NCBI GenBank assembly: GCA_947631195.1
Contig: CANRKK010000011.1
Span: 1 to 52,435 of the forward strand
Source: an uncultured Clostridia bacterium
GTDB lineage: Bacteria > Bacillota > Clostridia > Christensenellales > Borkfalkiaceae
Direction of reading: 5' to 3'
DNA length: 52,435 bases
Shown: one piece after another, positions 39,981-48,371 of the stretch
Numbering within the stretch: position 1 is the first letter of the stretch
Layout: each line of letters opens with the position of its first letter
Program-made: the position numbers and the translations under genes
The notes under the pieces: generated by a model
Seen by the model: only the letters and a program-made list of their open reading frames with translations
The model's database searches: none
Told to the model about the DNA's origin: nothing

Positions 39981-40511
39981 ATGAATATCTGGCACGACAT
40001 TGACGAAACAAGGATAACGGAAAACAAGTTCGAGGCGCTTGTGGAGATACCCAAGGGCAGCAAAACCAAGTACGAGCTCGACAAAGAGACGGGGCTTTTA
40101 AGGCTGGACAGAGTTTTATACACCTCAACCGTCTACCCTGCAAACTACGGGTTTATCCCGCGCACTCTGGCCGACGACGGCGACCCTTTGGACGTGCTGG
40201 TGCTGTGCAACGAGCCTATATTTTCGATGACGTTGGTCACCTGTTCGCCGATAGGCGTCATAAAAATGGTGGACGGCGGGGAAATGGACGAAAAGATTAT
40301 CGCCGTGCCCCTCAACGACCCGAATTACAAGCATTTTTACGATATCAAGGAATTGCCCCGCCACATTTTCGATGAAATGATGCACTTTTTCGAGGTGTAT
40401 AAGATGCTCGAACACAAGCAGACGACCGTCAAGGAAATCTGCCACAAGTACGACGCGTTGGAGATAATCCGCAAGTGCATCGGAATGTATAGGGAAAAAT
40501 ACGGCAAATAA
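39981..40511 (+). CDS. ppa: Inorganic pyrophosphatase, family I
   Basis: 176 residues. It hydrolyses pyrophosphate to phosphate with Mg2+. The signature DDGDPLDVLVL holds metal-binding D66, D68 and D71; the substrate-binding E22 and K29 region (VEIPKGSKTKYE), YPANYGFIP and the D/K pair near KIIAVPLNDP are present. TAGGAGG precedes the ATG. Most Clostridia use family II or membrane enzymes, but soluble family I forms are also common. It converges with the lysR gene and stands alone. Confidence 0.95.
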   Translation: MNIWHDIDETRITENKFEALVEIPKGSKTKYELDKETGLLRLDRVLYTSTVYPANYGFIPRTLADDGDPLDVLVLCNEPIFSMTLVTCSPIGVIKMVDGGEMDEKIIAVPLNDPNYKHFYDIKELPRHIFDEMMHFFEVYKMLEHKQTTVKEICHKYDALEIIRKCIGMYREKYGK

Positions 40512-40528
40512 AACAGGCGCAGCAAAGG

Positions 40529-41419
40529 CTATTTTTTCAACTCCGAATTTATCATGCGCACAAGCTCTCTCGACGCGCTCGTAAGCGGGTGGTGGGGGTC
40601 GGTGATAAGGCAGATATGCCTTGCGGGCAATTCGTTGGTGAGGTTTACTTTAAATATCTCCCCGCGCCCTATCGCCTCCTCGGCCATGCTCTGCGGCACA
40701 AACCCGAGTCCGAAGTCGTGCCGCACCATCTGCACGATGAGGTGCGCGCTGTCGGGCTCTATCTCGGGGGTGAACGCCAAATTGTGTTCCGCAAAAATAT
40801 TGTCTATAAATTCCCTCAGCTGCATGCCCTCCTCGAGGCAAATCAGCGGATACTTGGATAAATCTTCAAGCGAAAGAGTTTTCCCCCTCAGCTTTGAAAA
40901 GCGGTTGCCCGCAATCAAAATATCGTTGAACTTACTTATTTTTACAATCGAAAACTGTTTGCTTATTTTAAACGGCGTCGTCACGAAGGACATATCCACG
41001 ATGCCGTTTTTCAGTTTTTCTATGGCCTTGTCGGAGGAGCTTGTGGTGATTTTGAATTTGACTTTGGGGTGCTTTTCGCGGAAGTCGTTCAAAATGTCGA
41101 ACAGATATCCGTACAGCGCCGTAATGGTGGAGCCGATATAAATCGTGCCGCCTTCGGTGCTCACCGAGCCCATCACCTCGTCTTCGGCTTTCAATAGTTG
41201 GGAATAGGCTATGCTTGCGTATTCGTACAGGATTTTGCCCTCCTGCGTAAACTCCACGCCCGACTTGGTGCGGACGAGCAACCTGCAGCCCAATTCCTGT
41301 TCTAAATTTTGTATCGCGCGGGAAACGGCGGGCTGGCTGGAATACAGTTCCGCCGCCGCTTTGGTTATGTTTTTGTGCTTTCCCACATAGTAAAATATCT
41401 TACAGTATTCGTAATTCAT
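40529..41419 (-). CDS. LysR family transcriptional regulator
   Basis: 296 residues, full length. N-terminal winged helix-turn-helix (about 1-60; NITKAAAELYSSQPAVSRAIQNLE) and a substrate-binding-like effector domain (about 90-296). It is divergent from the malic enzyme gene, and the 150-bp gap contains a perfect 10-bp inverted repeat, so it most probably controls malic enzyme in response to a C4 acid or related metabolite (inference). GGACC upstream is a weak ribosome binding site. Confidence 0.9.
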   Translation of the reverse strand: MNYEYCKIFYYVGKHKNITKAAAELYSSQPAVSRAIQNLEQELGCRLLVRTKSGVEFTQEGKILYEYASIAYSQLLKAEDEVMGSVSTEGGTIYIGSTITALYGYLFDILNDFREKHPKVKFKITTSSSDKAIEKLKNGIVDMSFVTTPFKISKQFSIVKISKFNDILIAGNRFSKLRGKTLSLEDLSKYPLICLEEGMQLREFIDNIFAEHNLAFTPEIEPDSAHLIVQMVRHDFGLGFVPQSMAEEAIGRGEIFKVNLTNELPARHICLITDPHHPLTSASRELVRMINSELKK

Positions 41420-41474
41420 AGGTCCTCCCCGCAGTTATGCATTTTTGTTATGGGTAGTATGACATATTATCATT

Positions 41475-41506
41475 TTACATTATAACAAAAGCGTTGTATA
41501 ATGTAA
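41475..41506. promoter_or_regulatory. Symmetric overlapping divergent promoters and LysR site
   Basis: TTACATTATA (41475-41484), 12 bp, TATAATGTAA (41497-41506), a perfect inverted repeat. Read in either direction it gives TTACAT, 16-bp spacer, TATAAT: each arm holds the -35 of one promoter and the -10 of the other. The centre contains T-N11-A sites typical of LysR proteins. Confidence 0.75.
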
Positions 41507-41568
41507 ACACTGAAAGCAAATAAAATATTTTGAAATTTATTATCATTTTTATACGGAGGTATCTGATA

Positions 41569-42750
41569 ATGGATTATAGAGCGGAATCACTTAAAAAACA
41601 CGGGGAATGGAGGGGCAAGATAGAGACCAAAGTTAGGGTTCCCGTCTGCAGCCGCGAGGACTTGTCGCTTGCCTACACGCCGGGCGTTGCCGAGCCCTGC
41701 ATGGCCATACACGAGGACGTTGAAAAGAGTTTCGATCTGACCCGCCGCTGGAACACGGTGCCCGTCATCACGGACGGAACGGCGGTTTTGGGTTTGGGCA
41801 ATATCGGCCCCGAGGCGGGCATGCCCGTAATGGAGGGCAAGTGCGCGCTCTTCAAGGAATTCGGCGACGTGGACGCTTTCCCCATCTGCATAGGGTCGAG
41901 AGATACCGAGGATATCATAAAGACCATAAAACTTATAGCGGGCTCCTTCGGCGGAATAAATTTGGAGGACATCTCCGCTCCCCGCTGTTTTGAAATAGAG
42001 ACCCGCCTCAAACAGGAGCTGGATATACCCGTCTTTCACGACGACCAGCACGGCACGGCGATAGTCACTGCGGCCGCGCTGTTAAACGCGCTGAAATTGG
42101 CGGACAAAAAGATAGACCAAATCAAAGTCGTAATAAACGGCCCCGGGTCGGCGGGGATAGCGATAGCAAAATTCCTTTTGGCGTTCGGCGTAAAGGATAT
42201 CAAGATGTGCGGCCCCAACGGACTTCTGTGCGACGGCGACAACATTGAAAACCCCGCAAAGAGGGAGATCGCCAAACTTACCAACCTTTCCAAAATGCAC
42301 GGCACGCTTGCCGACGGACTGAAGGGCGCGGACGTTCTCATCGGCGTTTCGGTTGCTAACTGCGTAACCAAGGAGATGGTTGCCTCGATGGCCGAAAAGT
42401 CCATAGTATTCGTGTGCGCAAATCCCGTTCCCGAAATCAACCCCGACGACGCAAAGGAAGCGGGCGCGTACATAGTGGGCACGGGCTCGTCCGAGTACGC
42501 AAACCAGATAAACAACGTGCTCGTGTTCCCCGGGCTGTTCCGCGGCGCGCTGGACGTAAGGGCAAACACCGTAAATTTGGAGATGATGATGGCCGCGGCG
42601 AGGGGCATTGCAAGTTGCGTGTCCGACAGCGAGCTCTCCCGCGAGTACATATTGCCCAAGGCGTGGGATAAGCGCGCGCACGAGGCCGTTGCAAAGGCGG
42701 TCGCCGAGGCGGCAATAAACACGGGCGTCTCCAAATTATACAAAAAATAA
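41569..42750 (+). CDS. NAD(P)-dependent malic enzyme
   Basis: 393 residues, the short bacterial type. It decarboxylates malate to pyruvate. Motifs: SLAYTPGVAEPC with catalytic Y36, GKCALFKEF with K91, metal ligands E133/D134 (LEDIS) and D158 (HDDQHGTA), nucleotide-binding GPGSAG (191-196). The ATG at 41569 has GGAGG upstream; the longer TTG frame to 41530 is unlikely. NAD versus NADP preference cannot be settled by eye. A malolactic function is unlikely given the length. Confidence 0.95.
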   Translation: MDYRAESLKKHGEWRGKIETKVRVPVCSREDLSLAYTPGVAEPCMAIHEDVEKSFDLTRRWNTVPVITDGTAVLGLGNIGPEAGMPVMEGKCALFKEFGDVDAFPICIGSRDTEDIIKTIKLIAGSFGGINLEDISAPRCFEIETRLKQELDIPVFHDDQHGTAIVTAAALLNALKLADKKIDQIKVVINGPGSAGIAIAKFLLAFGVKDIKMCGPNGLLCDGDNIENPAKREIAKLTNLSKMHGTLADGLKGADVLIGVSVANCVTKEMVASMAEKSIVFVCANPVPEINPDDAKEAGAYIVGTGSSEYANQINNVLVFPGLFRGALDVRANTVNLEMMMAAARGIASCVSDSELSREYILPKAWDKRAHEAVAKAVAEAAINTGVSKLYKK

Positions 42751-42806
42751 AGACGAACAAATCTCAAAAATCCCGCGAAAATTTTTATACCGCGGATATA
42801 AAAAGA

Positions 42807-42832
42807 GCAGAGCGCATGCATATGCGCTCTGC
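42807..42832. other. Perfect 11-bp hairpin between malic enzyme and the next lipoprotein
   Basis: GCAGAGCGCAT (42807-42817), loop GCAT, ATGCGCTCTGC (42822-42832). On plus no T run follows; on minus CTTTTTAT follows. It may end malic enzyme transcription weakly or lie in the leader of the gene at 42849. Confidence 0.55.
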
Positions 42833-42848
42833 CTGAAACATTGCTATT

Positions 42849-43997
42849 ATGAAAAATTTTAAAAAAATTACAGTCGTCATACTTTCCGCGGCGCTCCTGT
42901 GCGCCGTCCTGCTGTCCGCCTGCACAAAGGACGAAGGATTGCCTTATTGGAATCTTTCTTCAACCGTCGCCGCCCGCTTTTCGGATAACGGCAACTATGG
43001 GTTTATTCTTACGGTGGAAGGAAGCGGCGAAGTGAGGGACTACCCGTCGGTTAAGGACGCCCCGTGGTACGCAAAATCGGGCAGGGTCACCGAAATAATT
43101 ATCGGCGGGGGCATTACCTATATAGGCGACAACGCCTTTGCGCAGACGGCGGTAAAGACCGTAACTTTGCCCGCAAGCGTCACGGCGATAGGCAGAAACG
43201 TGTTCCCCGAAAACTGCATAGTGTATTCAAATTCCCGCGTGGAGGCCGCCGACGGCAGGCAGATAATTCCCGCCGGGGAGGCGGAGCCCCAAAGCTATAA
43301 GATACTTTTTATAGGCAACAGCTACACCTATTATAACGACATGCCCGAAAAGATCTTTGCTCCCCTCGCGCGCGCGGCGGGCGCGGACGTGACCGTCGAA
43401 AGCATAACCACGGGCGCGCAAAACATGAGCAACTGGGCAAACCCCGCCCACGAAGACGGGGCAAGGGTGGAGGCGGCTTTGACGGCGGCAAACGACTACG
43501 ATATCGTCGTGTTGCAGGAGCAAAGTTTCAGGCCGCTGAGCAACTACAGCGGATTCTTGTCGGGCGTTCAGACTCTCGCGGCAAGGATAAGGGCAACGCA
43601 GACCGACTGCAAGGTGTTTTTGTACGAAACGTGGGGCAATCCCGCCCGCGCGGGCGACTACGGCGGCACCGTTCCCGCAATGGAAGCAAAGCTGCGCACG
43701 GCTTACGAAAACGCGGCGGCGGAAGCGGGCGCAAGCGTGTCCTACGTCGGCAAGGCTTTCACTTACGTTTACGAAACGTATAATCTTGCAAGCGAGGGCA
43801 AATCTTCGCCCATGTGGCTGTATCGGGAGGACGACACCCACCCCTTATACATGGGGTCCTATCTCGCCGCGTGCGTGCATATGGCCTCGCTGCTGGGTAT
43901 CGACCCCGAAACGGTTGACTACGACGGGGATTTAAACGCCCAAACGGCCGCAACCTTAAAGGAAGTTGCGCACCGCACGGTGTTTGGCGATAAATAG
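42849..43997 (+). CDS. Lipoprotein with short LRR segment and SGNH-type hydrolase domain
   Basis: 382 residues. Lipobox ends at C25 (LLSAC). Residues about 75-130 form a BspA-like LRR segment (ITYIGDNAFAQTAVKTVTLP). The hydrolase (about 150-382) has GNSYT (156-160, nucleophile S158), VLQEQSFRPL in place of the usual third block, and EDDTHP with D328 and H331, so the catalytic residues are present. It resembles the DUF4886 branch of SGNH hydrolases; the substrate is probably an acylated glycan (inference). It starts a plus-strand group of surface genes. The ribosome binding site is weak. Confidence 0.78.
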   Translation: MKNFKKITVVILSAALLCAVLLSACTKDEGLPYWNLSSTVAARFSDNGNYGFILTVEGSGEVRDYPSVKDAPWYAKSGRVTEIIIGGGITYIGDNAFAQTAVKTVTLPASVTAIGRNVFPENCIVYSNSRVEAADGRQIIPAGEAEPQSYKILFIGNSYTYYNDMPEKIFAPLARAAGADVTVESITTGAQNMSNWANPAHEDGARVEAALTAANDYDIVVLQEQSFRPLSNYSGFLSGVQTLAARIRATQTDCKVFLYETWGNPARAGDYGGTVPAMEAKLRTAYENAAAEAGASVSYVGKAFTYVYETYNLASEGKSSPMWLYREDDTHPLYMGSYLAACVHMASLLGIDPETVDYDGDLNAQTAATLKEVAHRTVFGDK

Positions 43998-44051
43998 GGA
44001 ATAACGTCTTATATTTAAGACCGAAATTATAAATTTGATGAGGAGGATAAA

Positions 44052-45806
44052 ATGAAAAAGCACATTGTAGCCGTATTATTGGTGATAGTAATGTGTATCG
44101 CGGCGGTTTCGGGCTGTTCGTTTATGAAGTCCTTTGAGCGCGACGTTCAGGTGACGCTTATGGTCAACGGCGAAAACCGCGGCGTATATACCGTGAACAT
44201 TTTCAACAATGCGGTTGTGGAAGCGCCGTCGGCGGCAGACGCGCCGCAGGGCACAAAATTCTACGGCTGGACGGCACAGGAAAACTGGGAAGAGCTGGAT
44301 AGGGACCAGATTGTGATCGCGGGCAACGCGGGGCTCATCCGCTACGACGACGTAAAGGACTACGTCAAGGGCGACGGGTGGAGCGTTACTCTGTACGCCG
44401 CTTTCCTTCCGCCTATTCCCAGGGATTTGGTAGTGGCGTGGTATTCCAAAACCGCTACGAGCGGCCTTACCGAAGAGTACATGGCCACATTCACCGCGGA
44501 TATGTACGCTTTCCTTGAAACAAGGGACTATAACCCCGAAGAAATGGATATCGTAATCCGCGCGTACGACGGAAACGTCGGCCCGTCCTGCACAAACATC
44601 TTGTCCGACGGCGACGTGAACATAATGGTCGGCTGGGGAGGAAATTCCAATTTGAACTCAACAGGCGGCATGGAAGGTAAGTATATCGATAATAATGCGG
44701 TTGCTTCTTTGGGTTCAAAGGATAACCGCTATGCTGCAAGGCTGGACGACAAATACCTCACAAGACTGGTGTACACGTGGATTTTGAACACCTACGGCGG
44801 GCAGCAGCTCGAATATCCCGAACCGGGCGAAGTAATTCCCGAGCCTGAACCCGAGCCCGAACCCGAGCCCGAGCCCTCCGATTTGCCCACGTACACCGTC
44901 GGCGCAGATGAACAGTTCACGTTAAATATCGCTTGGTATGCAAAGACAGGTACTTCCGGCATAGCTCAGACGGATATGGACAGTTTAAAGACCAAGCTGG
45001 AAGCCGACCTCCAGACTATGGGTTTCACCCTTGCAAATATCACGCTCACAATCACAGGCTATGAAGGCGATGTCGCCGAGTCGTGCGCGGCAATCAAGGC
45101 GGCAGGAAACGTAGATATTATGGTGGGCTGGAGTGGAAACAGTAATTTAAGCGATAAAGCCGGATGGGTCGAAGGAACGGACTTCCTTAAAAACGTCGGC
45201 GGAGTAAAAGTAGGTAGCACTGCGCGTTATGTTGCAAAACTTAACGAAAACTTCCTTACAAACGTTGTATTTGCATGGATACAGAACACCTACGGTACAG
45301 CCGTCGATTATCCCGAGGGCTACGGCTGGGAGCCTTCTACACCGGAACCCGAACCCACCGACGAAGTCAAACTTGTGATAGGTTGGTATTCAAAGACTTC
45401 AACTTCCGGTTTGACCGAAGAAATTATGAATAACTTCAAGGCCGCATTAAATACTTATCTCACTTCGCAGGGATACGACCTTACAAAAGTGACGATTGAT
45501 ATACGCGACATTGGCAGCGGCGGTGTTGCCGACGTCGGTGCAGCCGTAAACGCTGCGGGCGATTACGATATGATTTTCGGCTTGGGCGTAAATATAACTT
45601 CCCAAGGTAAAATCGCTGTAAAAGATGGCTATCGTTTGGACAATGTTCTTATGGGCAGTGCAAATAAACGCACAATAGCAATCACCGAAAGCTCAAAAAA
45701 TAGCGACTTGGCCATAACCGTATACAATTGGCTCAAAGGCGAAAACAGCGACGGTTGGTTGTACACTGAAGACGCCAAAGAAGTCGGCATATATATGGCG
45801 GCATAA
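44052..45806 (+). CDS. Lipoprotein with three tandem copies of an unrecognised domain
   Basis: 584 residues. Lipobox ends at C22 (AVSGC). A beta-grasp segment of the Listeria-Bacteroides type (about 33-118, FYGWT ... VTLYAAF) is followed by three repeats of about 125 residues (about 126-249, 290-415, 440-565), each opening like VAWYSKTATSGLTEE and holding a DIMVGWGGNSNL-type centre, joined by Glu-Pro linkers (EPEPEPEPEP). Repeats 2 and 3 use more AT-rich codons than repeat 1. The repeat resembles a small alpha/beta binding module, but I cannot name it. GAGGAGG precedes the ATG. The next gene starts 12 bp after its stop, so the two are co-transcribed. Confidence 0.8.
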   Translation: MKKHIVAVLLVIVMCIAAVSGCSFMKSFERDVQVTLMVNGENRGVYTVNIFNNAVVEAPSAADAPQGTKFYGWTAQENWEELDRDQIVIAGNAGLIRYDDVKDYVKGDGWSVTLYAAFLPPIPRDLVVAWYSKTATSGLTEEYMATFTADMYAFLETRDYNPEEMDIVIRAYDGNVGPSCTNILSDGDVNIMVGWGGNSNLNSTGGMEGKYIDNNAVASLGSKDNRYAARLDDKYLTRLVYTWILNTYGGQQLEYPEPGEVIPEPEPEPEPEPEPSDLPTYTVGADEQFTLNIAWYAKTGTSGIAQTDMDSLKTKLEADLQTMGFTLANITLTITGYEGDVAESCAAIKAAGNVDIMVGWSGNSNLSDKAGWVEGTDFLKNVGGVKVGSTARYVAKLNENFLTNVVFAWIQNTYGTAVDYPEGYGWEPSTPEPEPTDEVKLVIGWYSKTSTSGLTEEIMNNFKAALNTYLTSQGYDLTKVTIDIRDIGSGGVADVGAAVNAAGDYDMIFGLGVNITSQGKIAVKDGYRLDNVLMGSANKRTIAITESSKNSDLAITVYNWLKGENSDGWLYTEDAKEVGIYMAA

Positions 45807-45818
45807 AGGGGGTAAAAT

Positions 45819-48260
45819 ATGTACTTAAAGAGTAAACTTTTAAAGGCTGCGGCCATATGCCTGTACGTTTTTACGGCGCTATGGTTCGTGGCGGCGGCGT
45901 GCTTCTACGCACTGGGAAATTATTGGTATATAGGCTTTGCGATATTTGCTCTCATAAGCCTCTACGACGGGTTTGTCATAACCTCCGTAAGGGAAAAGAT
46001 GACGGCGGTCAAACTTGAAAAGGGCGAACAAATCAAGCTGCTGGTCTGCTGGATTTTAAGTATCGTCTGCCTGCCCGCGTTCGTTTTGTGCTGCATAGCG
46101 TACTTCCGCAATACCGAGGACGAACTTGTGGTAATAAGGCAAAACATCGCGCCCGAAAAGCCTGCAAAAACGGCAAAAAAGACTCCTTTTTACAGGACGA
46201 AGAGCTTTATAACGATGTGCGTTGCGTTCGGCATGATTATCGTTGCAAGTTTTTCGGCAATGTGCTTTGAAACGACGGGCTTTTCGGTAAAGGTTTCCGA
46301 TTTCACCCTGACGAGCGACATGACCCACTACTATAACAACGGCGAGATAAACGGCGAGGCGTACACCTTCGACGGCGACACAACCTATTCGGTTACAATG
46401 TACGTTCCCAAAACGGCGACGGAAGAAAATCCCGCGCCCGTAGTGTTCGTTCTCCCCGGGTTCACCCGCACCAAGGCGACGATGTCGCAGTACGCAATCG
46501 AGCTTTCAAGGCGGGGAGCGGTGGTATTCACCTCCGACCCGGGCGGACAGGGCGGCACGAACGAGCCCTCCACGTCGGGCGCGAACGGCCTCGAGTATCT
46601 CGTCCAATACGTCTACAACAACACCGACGACTTCAAATTCTGCGATAAAACCCGCTTCGGCGCGGTCGGCCACTCGGCGGGCGGCGGCAACGTGGTAACT
46701 CTCGCTTCGGACATGGCGGGAACGAGCTTCGAGACGAGCGTGATAAAATCTGCATACGTATCGGGATATATCAAACTTTCGTCCATCAACAAATATGCCA
46801 AACTTAACTGCAACGCCGCGCTTTCATACGCATACTACGACGAGGGCTCCTTCCGCTACCAGTCGGATATAGAGTCCTTCGAAGTGGCGAGCCTGCGCTT
46901 TATCAACGAAGTGAGCGGCAAAGACAACGGCTATACGTCCGTTGCGTTCGACCACGGCTACGGCGATATGTCAAACGGCACCTACAGAATAGTTCACCGC
47001 GAAAACATAAACCACTGCTTTGAAATGTACGACGGCGTAAGTATAGCCAACACTGTAGACTTCTTCAACGAGACTTTGAATATGGGTTCGGATATCGGCG
47101 GCGGCTCGCAGGTTTGGTTCGGCAAGGAATTTTCAAACGGCATCGCGCTTGCGGCGGCGTTCACCTTTGTGATAGCCCTGTGCGCCGTGCTTATGAATAC
47201 CCCCGTGTTCCGTTCCCTCAAAGCTAAAAAGGCTGAGGAAACTTCGGACGACGAAATCAGGGAAGTTGTGCAGGAAGAGGAGAGCGGTAGCGCCCCCTTG
47301 AACACCGTGCAGGGCCGCGCGGCGGGATTGGTAAGGGAAAAGAAAACGGTCGCGCACAAGGTGATTTTCTGGACGTGCATGATAGTGACGGCCATCATCG
47401 CCTGCCTCGACTATATCCCGCTTGCAAATCTCTCCATAGAGATCTTCCCCACGGGAAATTCGGCAAGCGTATATACATACGTGTTCCCCGCAAGAATGGT
47501 CAACGCGATCCTTCTGTGGGCGGCGATAAACGGCGCGATAGGCCTTGTGATATTCTTCGGCACTACGCTTTTGGAAAACCTGTACGAATATATCATGTTC
47601 AAGGTAAAGGGAATCCAACCCGCGTACGATTGGGATAAATTCAAGGCGATAAAAATCACGGGCTACGGCGATTTGGACAAGGGCAATAAGAAAAGCGTTC
47701 TGCGCTACGTCGGCAGAGTTTTACTCAACGTGGGCAAGGCTATTTTGCTGGCGCTTGTAATGTTCGGGGCGTTCTATTTGCTCGTGCATCTAAGCTATTG
47801 GATATTCCACCAGGATTTCAGGTTTATGCTTGTATCCGCCGCGCCGATAAACGCAAGAATGTTTGTAACCGCGCTTGAATACTGGCCGATAATCTTCGTG
47901 TTCTACATCTCCAACTCGATCCGCGTGAATTGCAGCATCGGCAGGGAAGGCTGGAAGGAGTGGAAGGTGCTCCTCGTGGGTGCGCTTGCAAACAGTCTGG
48001 GCCTTGCGTTCATCCTGCTCATAAACTACGTATGTTTCTTCACTACGGGCTCCCCGTTCTACGGATATTGGGGCAACAACACGGAAGTTTGGCTGTACGT
48101 GAACATGGTGTTTGCGCTGGTGGTAATGATGTTCATTCTGCCCATATTCAACAGGTTGATATACAGAATTACGGGAAACGTATGGACAGGCGCAATCGTT
48201 TGGTGTATGATATTCGTGATGATGACGATATCGGCTTCCGTATCCTACATTCCCATGTAA
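45819..48260 (+). CDS. Polytopic membrane protein with an extracytoplasmic alpha/beta hydrolase domain
   Basis: 813 residues. About four membrane helices (residues 8-28, 36-56, 74-95, 130-150) precede an alpha/beta hydrolase (about 185-410): oxyanion region FVLPGF, nucleophile elbow GHSAGGG with S286, and a likely catalytic histidine in INHCFE (H399). Then come about seven to eight further helices (from about 435 to 811) with a charged loop near 470-510. An esterase embedded in such a large membrane protein is unusual; it may transfer or remove acyl groups on surface polymers or lipids (inference). It is co-transcribed with the three-repeat lipoprotein. GGGGG precedes the ATG. Confidence 0.78.
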   Translation: MYLKSKLLKAAAICLYVFTALWFVAAACFYALGNYWYIGFAIFALISLYDGFVITSVREKMTAVKLEKGEQIKLLVCWILSIVCLPAFVLCCIAYFRNTEDELVVIRQNIAPEKPAKTAKKTPFYRTKSFITMCVAFGMIIVASFSAMCFETTGFSVKVSDFTLTSDMTHYYNNGEINGEAYTFDGDTTYSVTMYVPKTATEENPAPVVFVLPGFTRTKATMSQYAIELSRRGAVVFTSDPGGQGGTNEPSTSGANGLEYLVQYVYNNTDDFKFCDKTRFGAVGHSAGGGNVVTLASDMAGTSFETSVIKSAYVSGYIKLSSINKYAKLNCNAALSYAYYDEGSFRYQSDIESFEVASLRFINEVSGKDNGYTSVAFDHGYGDMSNGTYRIVHRENINHCFEMYDGVSIANTVDFFNETLNMGSDIGGGSQVWFGKEFSNGIALAAAFTFVIALCAVLMNTPVFRSLKAKKAEETSDDEIREVVQEEESGSAPLNTVQGRAAGLVREKKTVAHKVIFWTCMIVTAIIACLDYIPLANLSIEIFPTGNSASVYTYVFPARMVNAILLWAAINGAIGLVIFFGTTLLENLYEYIMFKVKGIQPAYDWDKFKAIKITGYGDLDKGNKKSVLRYVGRVLLNVGKAILLALVMFGAFYLLVHLSYWIFHQDFRFMLVSAAPINARMFVTALEYWPIIFVFYISNSIRVNCSIGREGWKEWKVLLVGALANSLGLAFILLINYVCFFTTGSPFYGYWGNNTEVWLYVNMVFALVVMMFILPIFNRLIYRITGNVWTGAIVWCMIFVMMTISASVSYIPM

Positions 48261-48288
48261 GGTTATCGTAAGTATATTTAACTGTGTG

Positions 48289-48323
48289 CGGGGCTGTTTT
48301 TACGGGAACGGCCCCGTAATTTT
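48289..48323 (+). terminator. Terminator of the membrane hydrolase operon
   Basis: CGGGGCTGTT (48289-48298) pairs over 10 bp (one G-U) with AACGGCCCCG (48307-48316), followed by TAATTTT. Confidence 0.8.
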
Positions 48324-48371
48324 AAGCCGGTTTCGGGCAAAAATAATAATAAGAAATAAAGGGAGGTCATT

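Noticed and set aside
42751-42848. Riboswitch before the SGNH lipoprotein at 42849
   Set aside because: Only one simple hairpin (42807-42832) is visible, without further conserved structure.
44836-44880. GAGCCCGAACCC repeats as a regulatory or CRISPR-type repeat
   Set aside because: They encode the Glu-Pro linker of the lipoprotein in frame and are explained by the protein.
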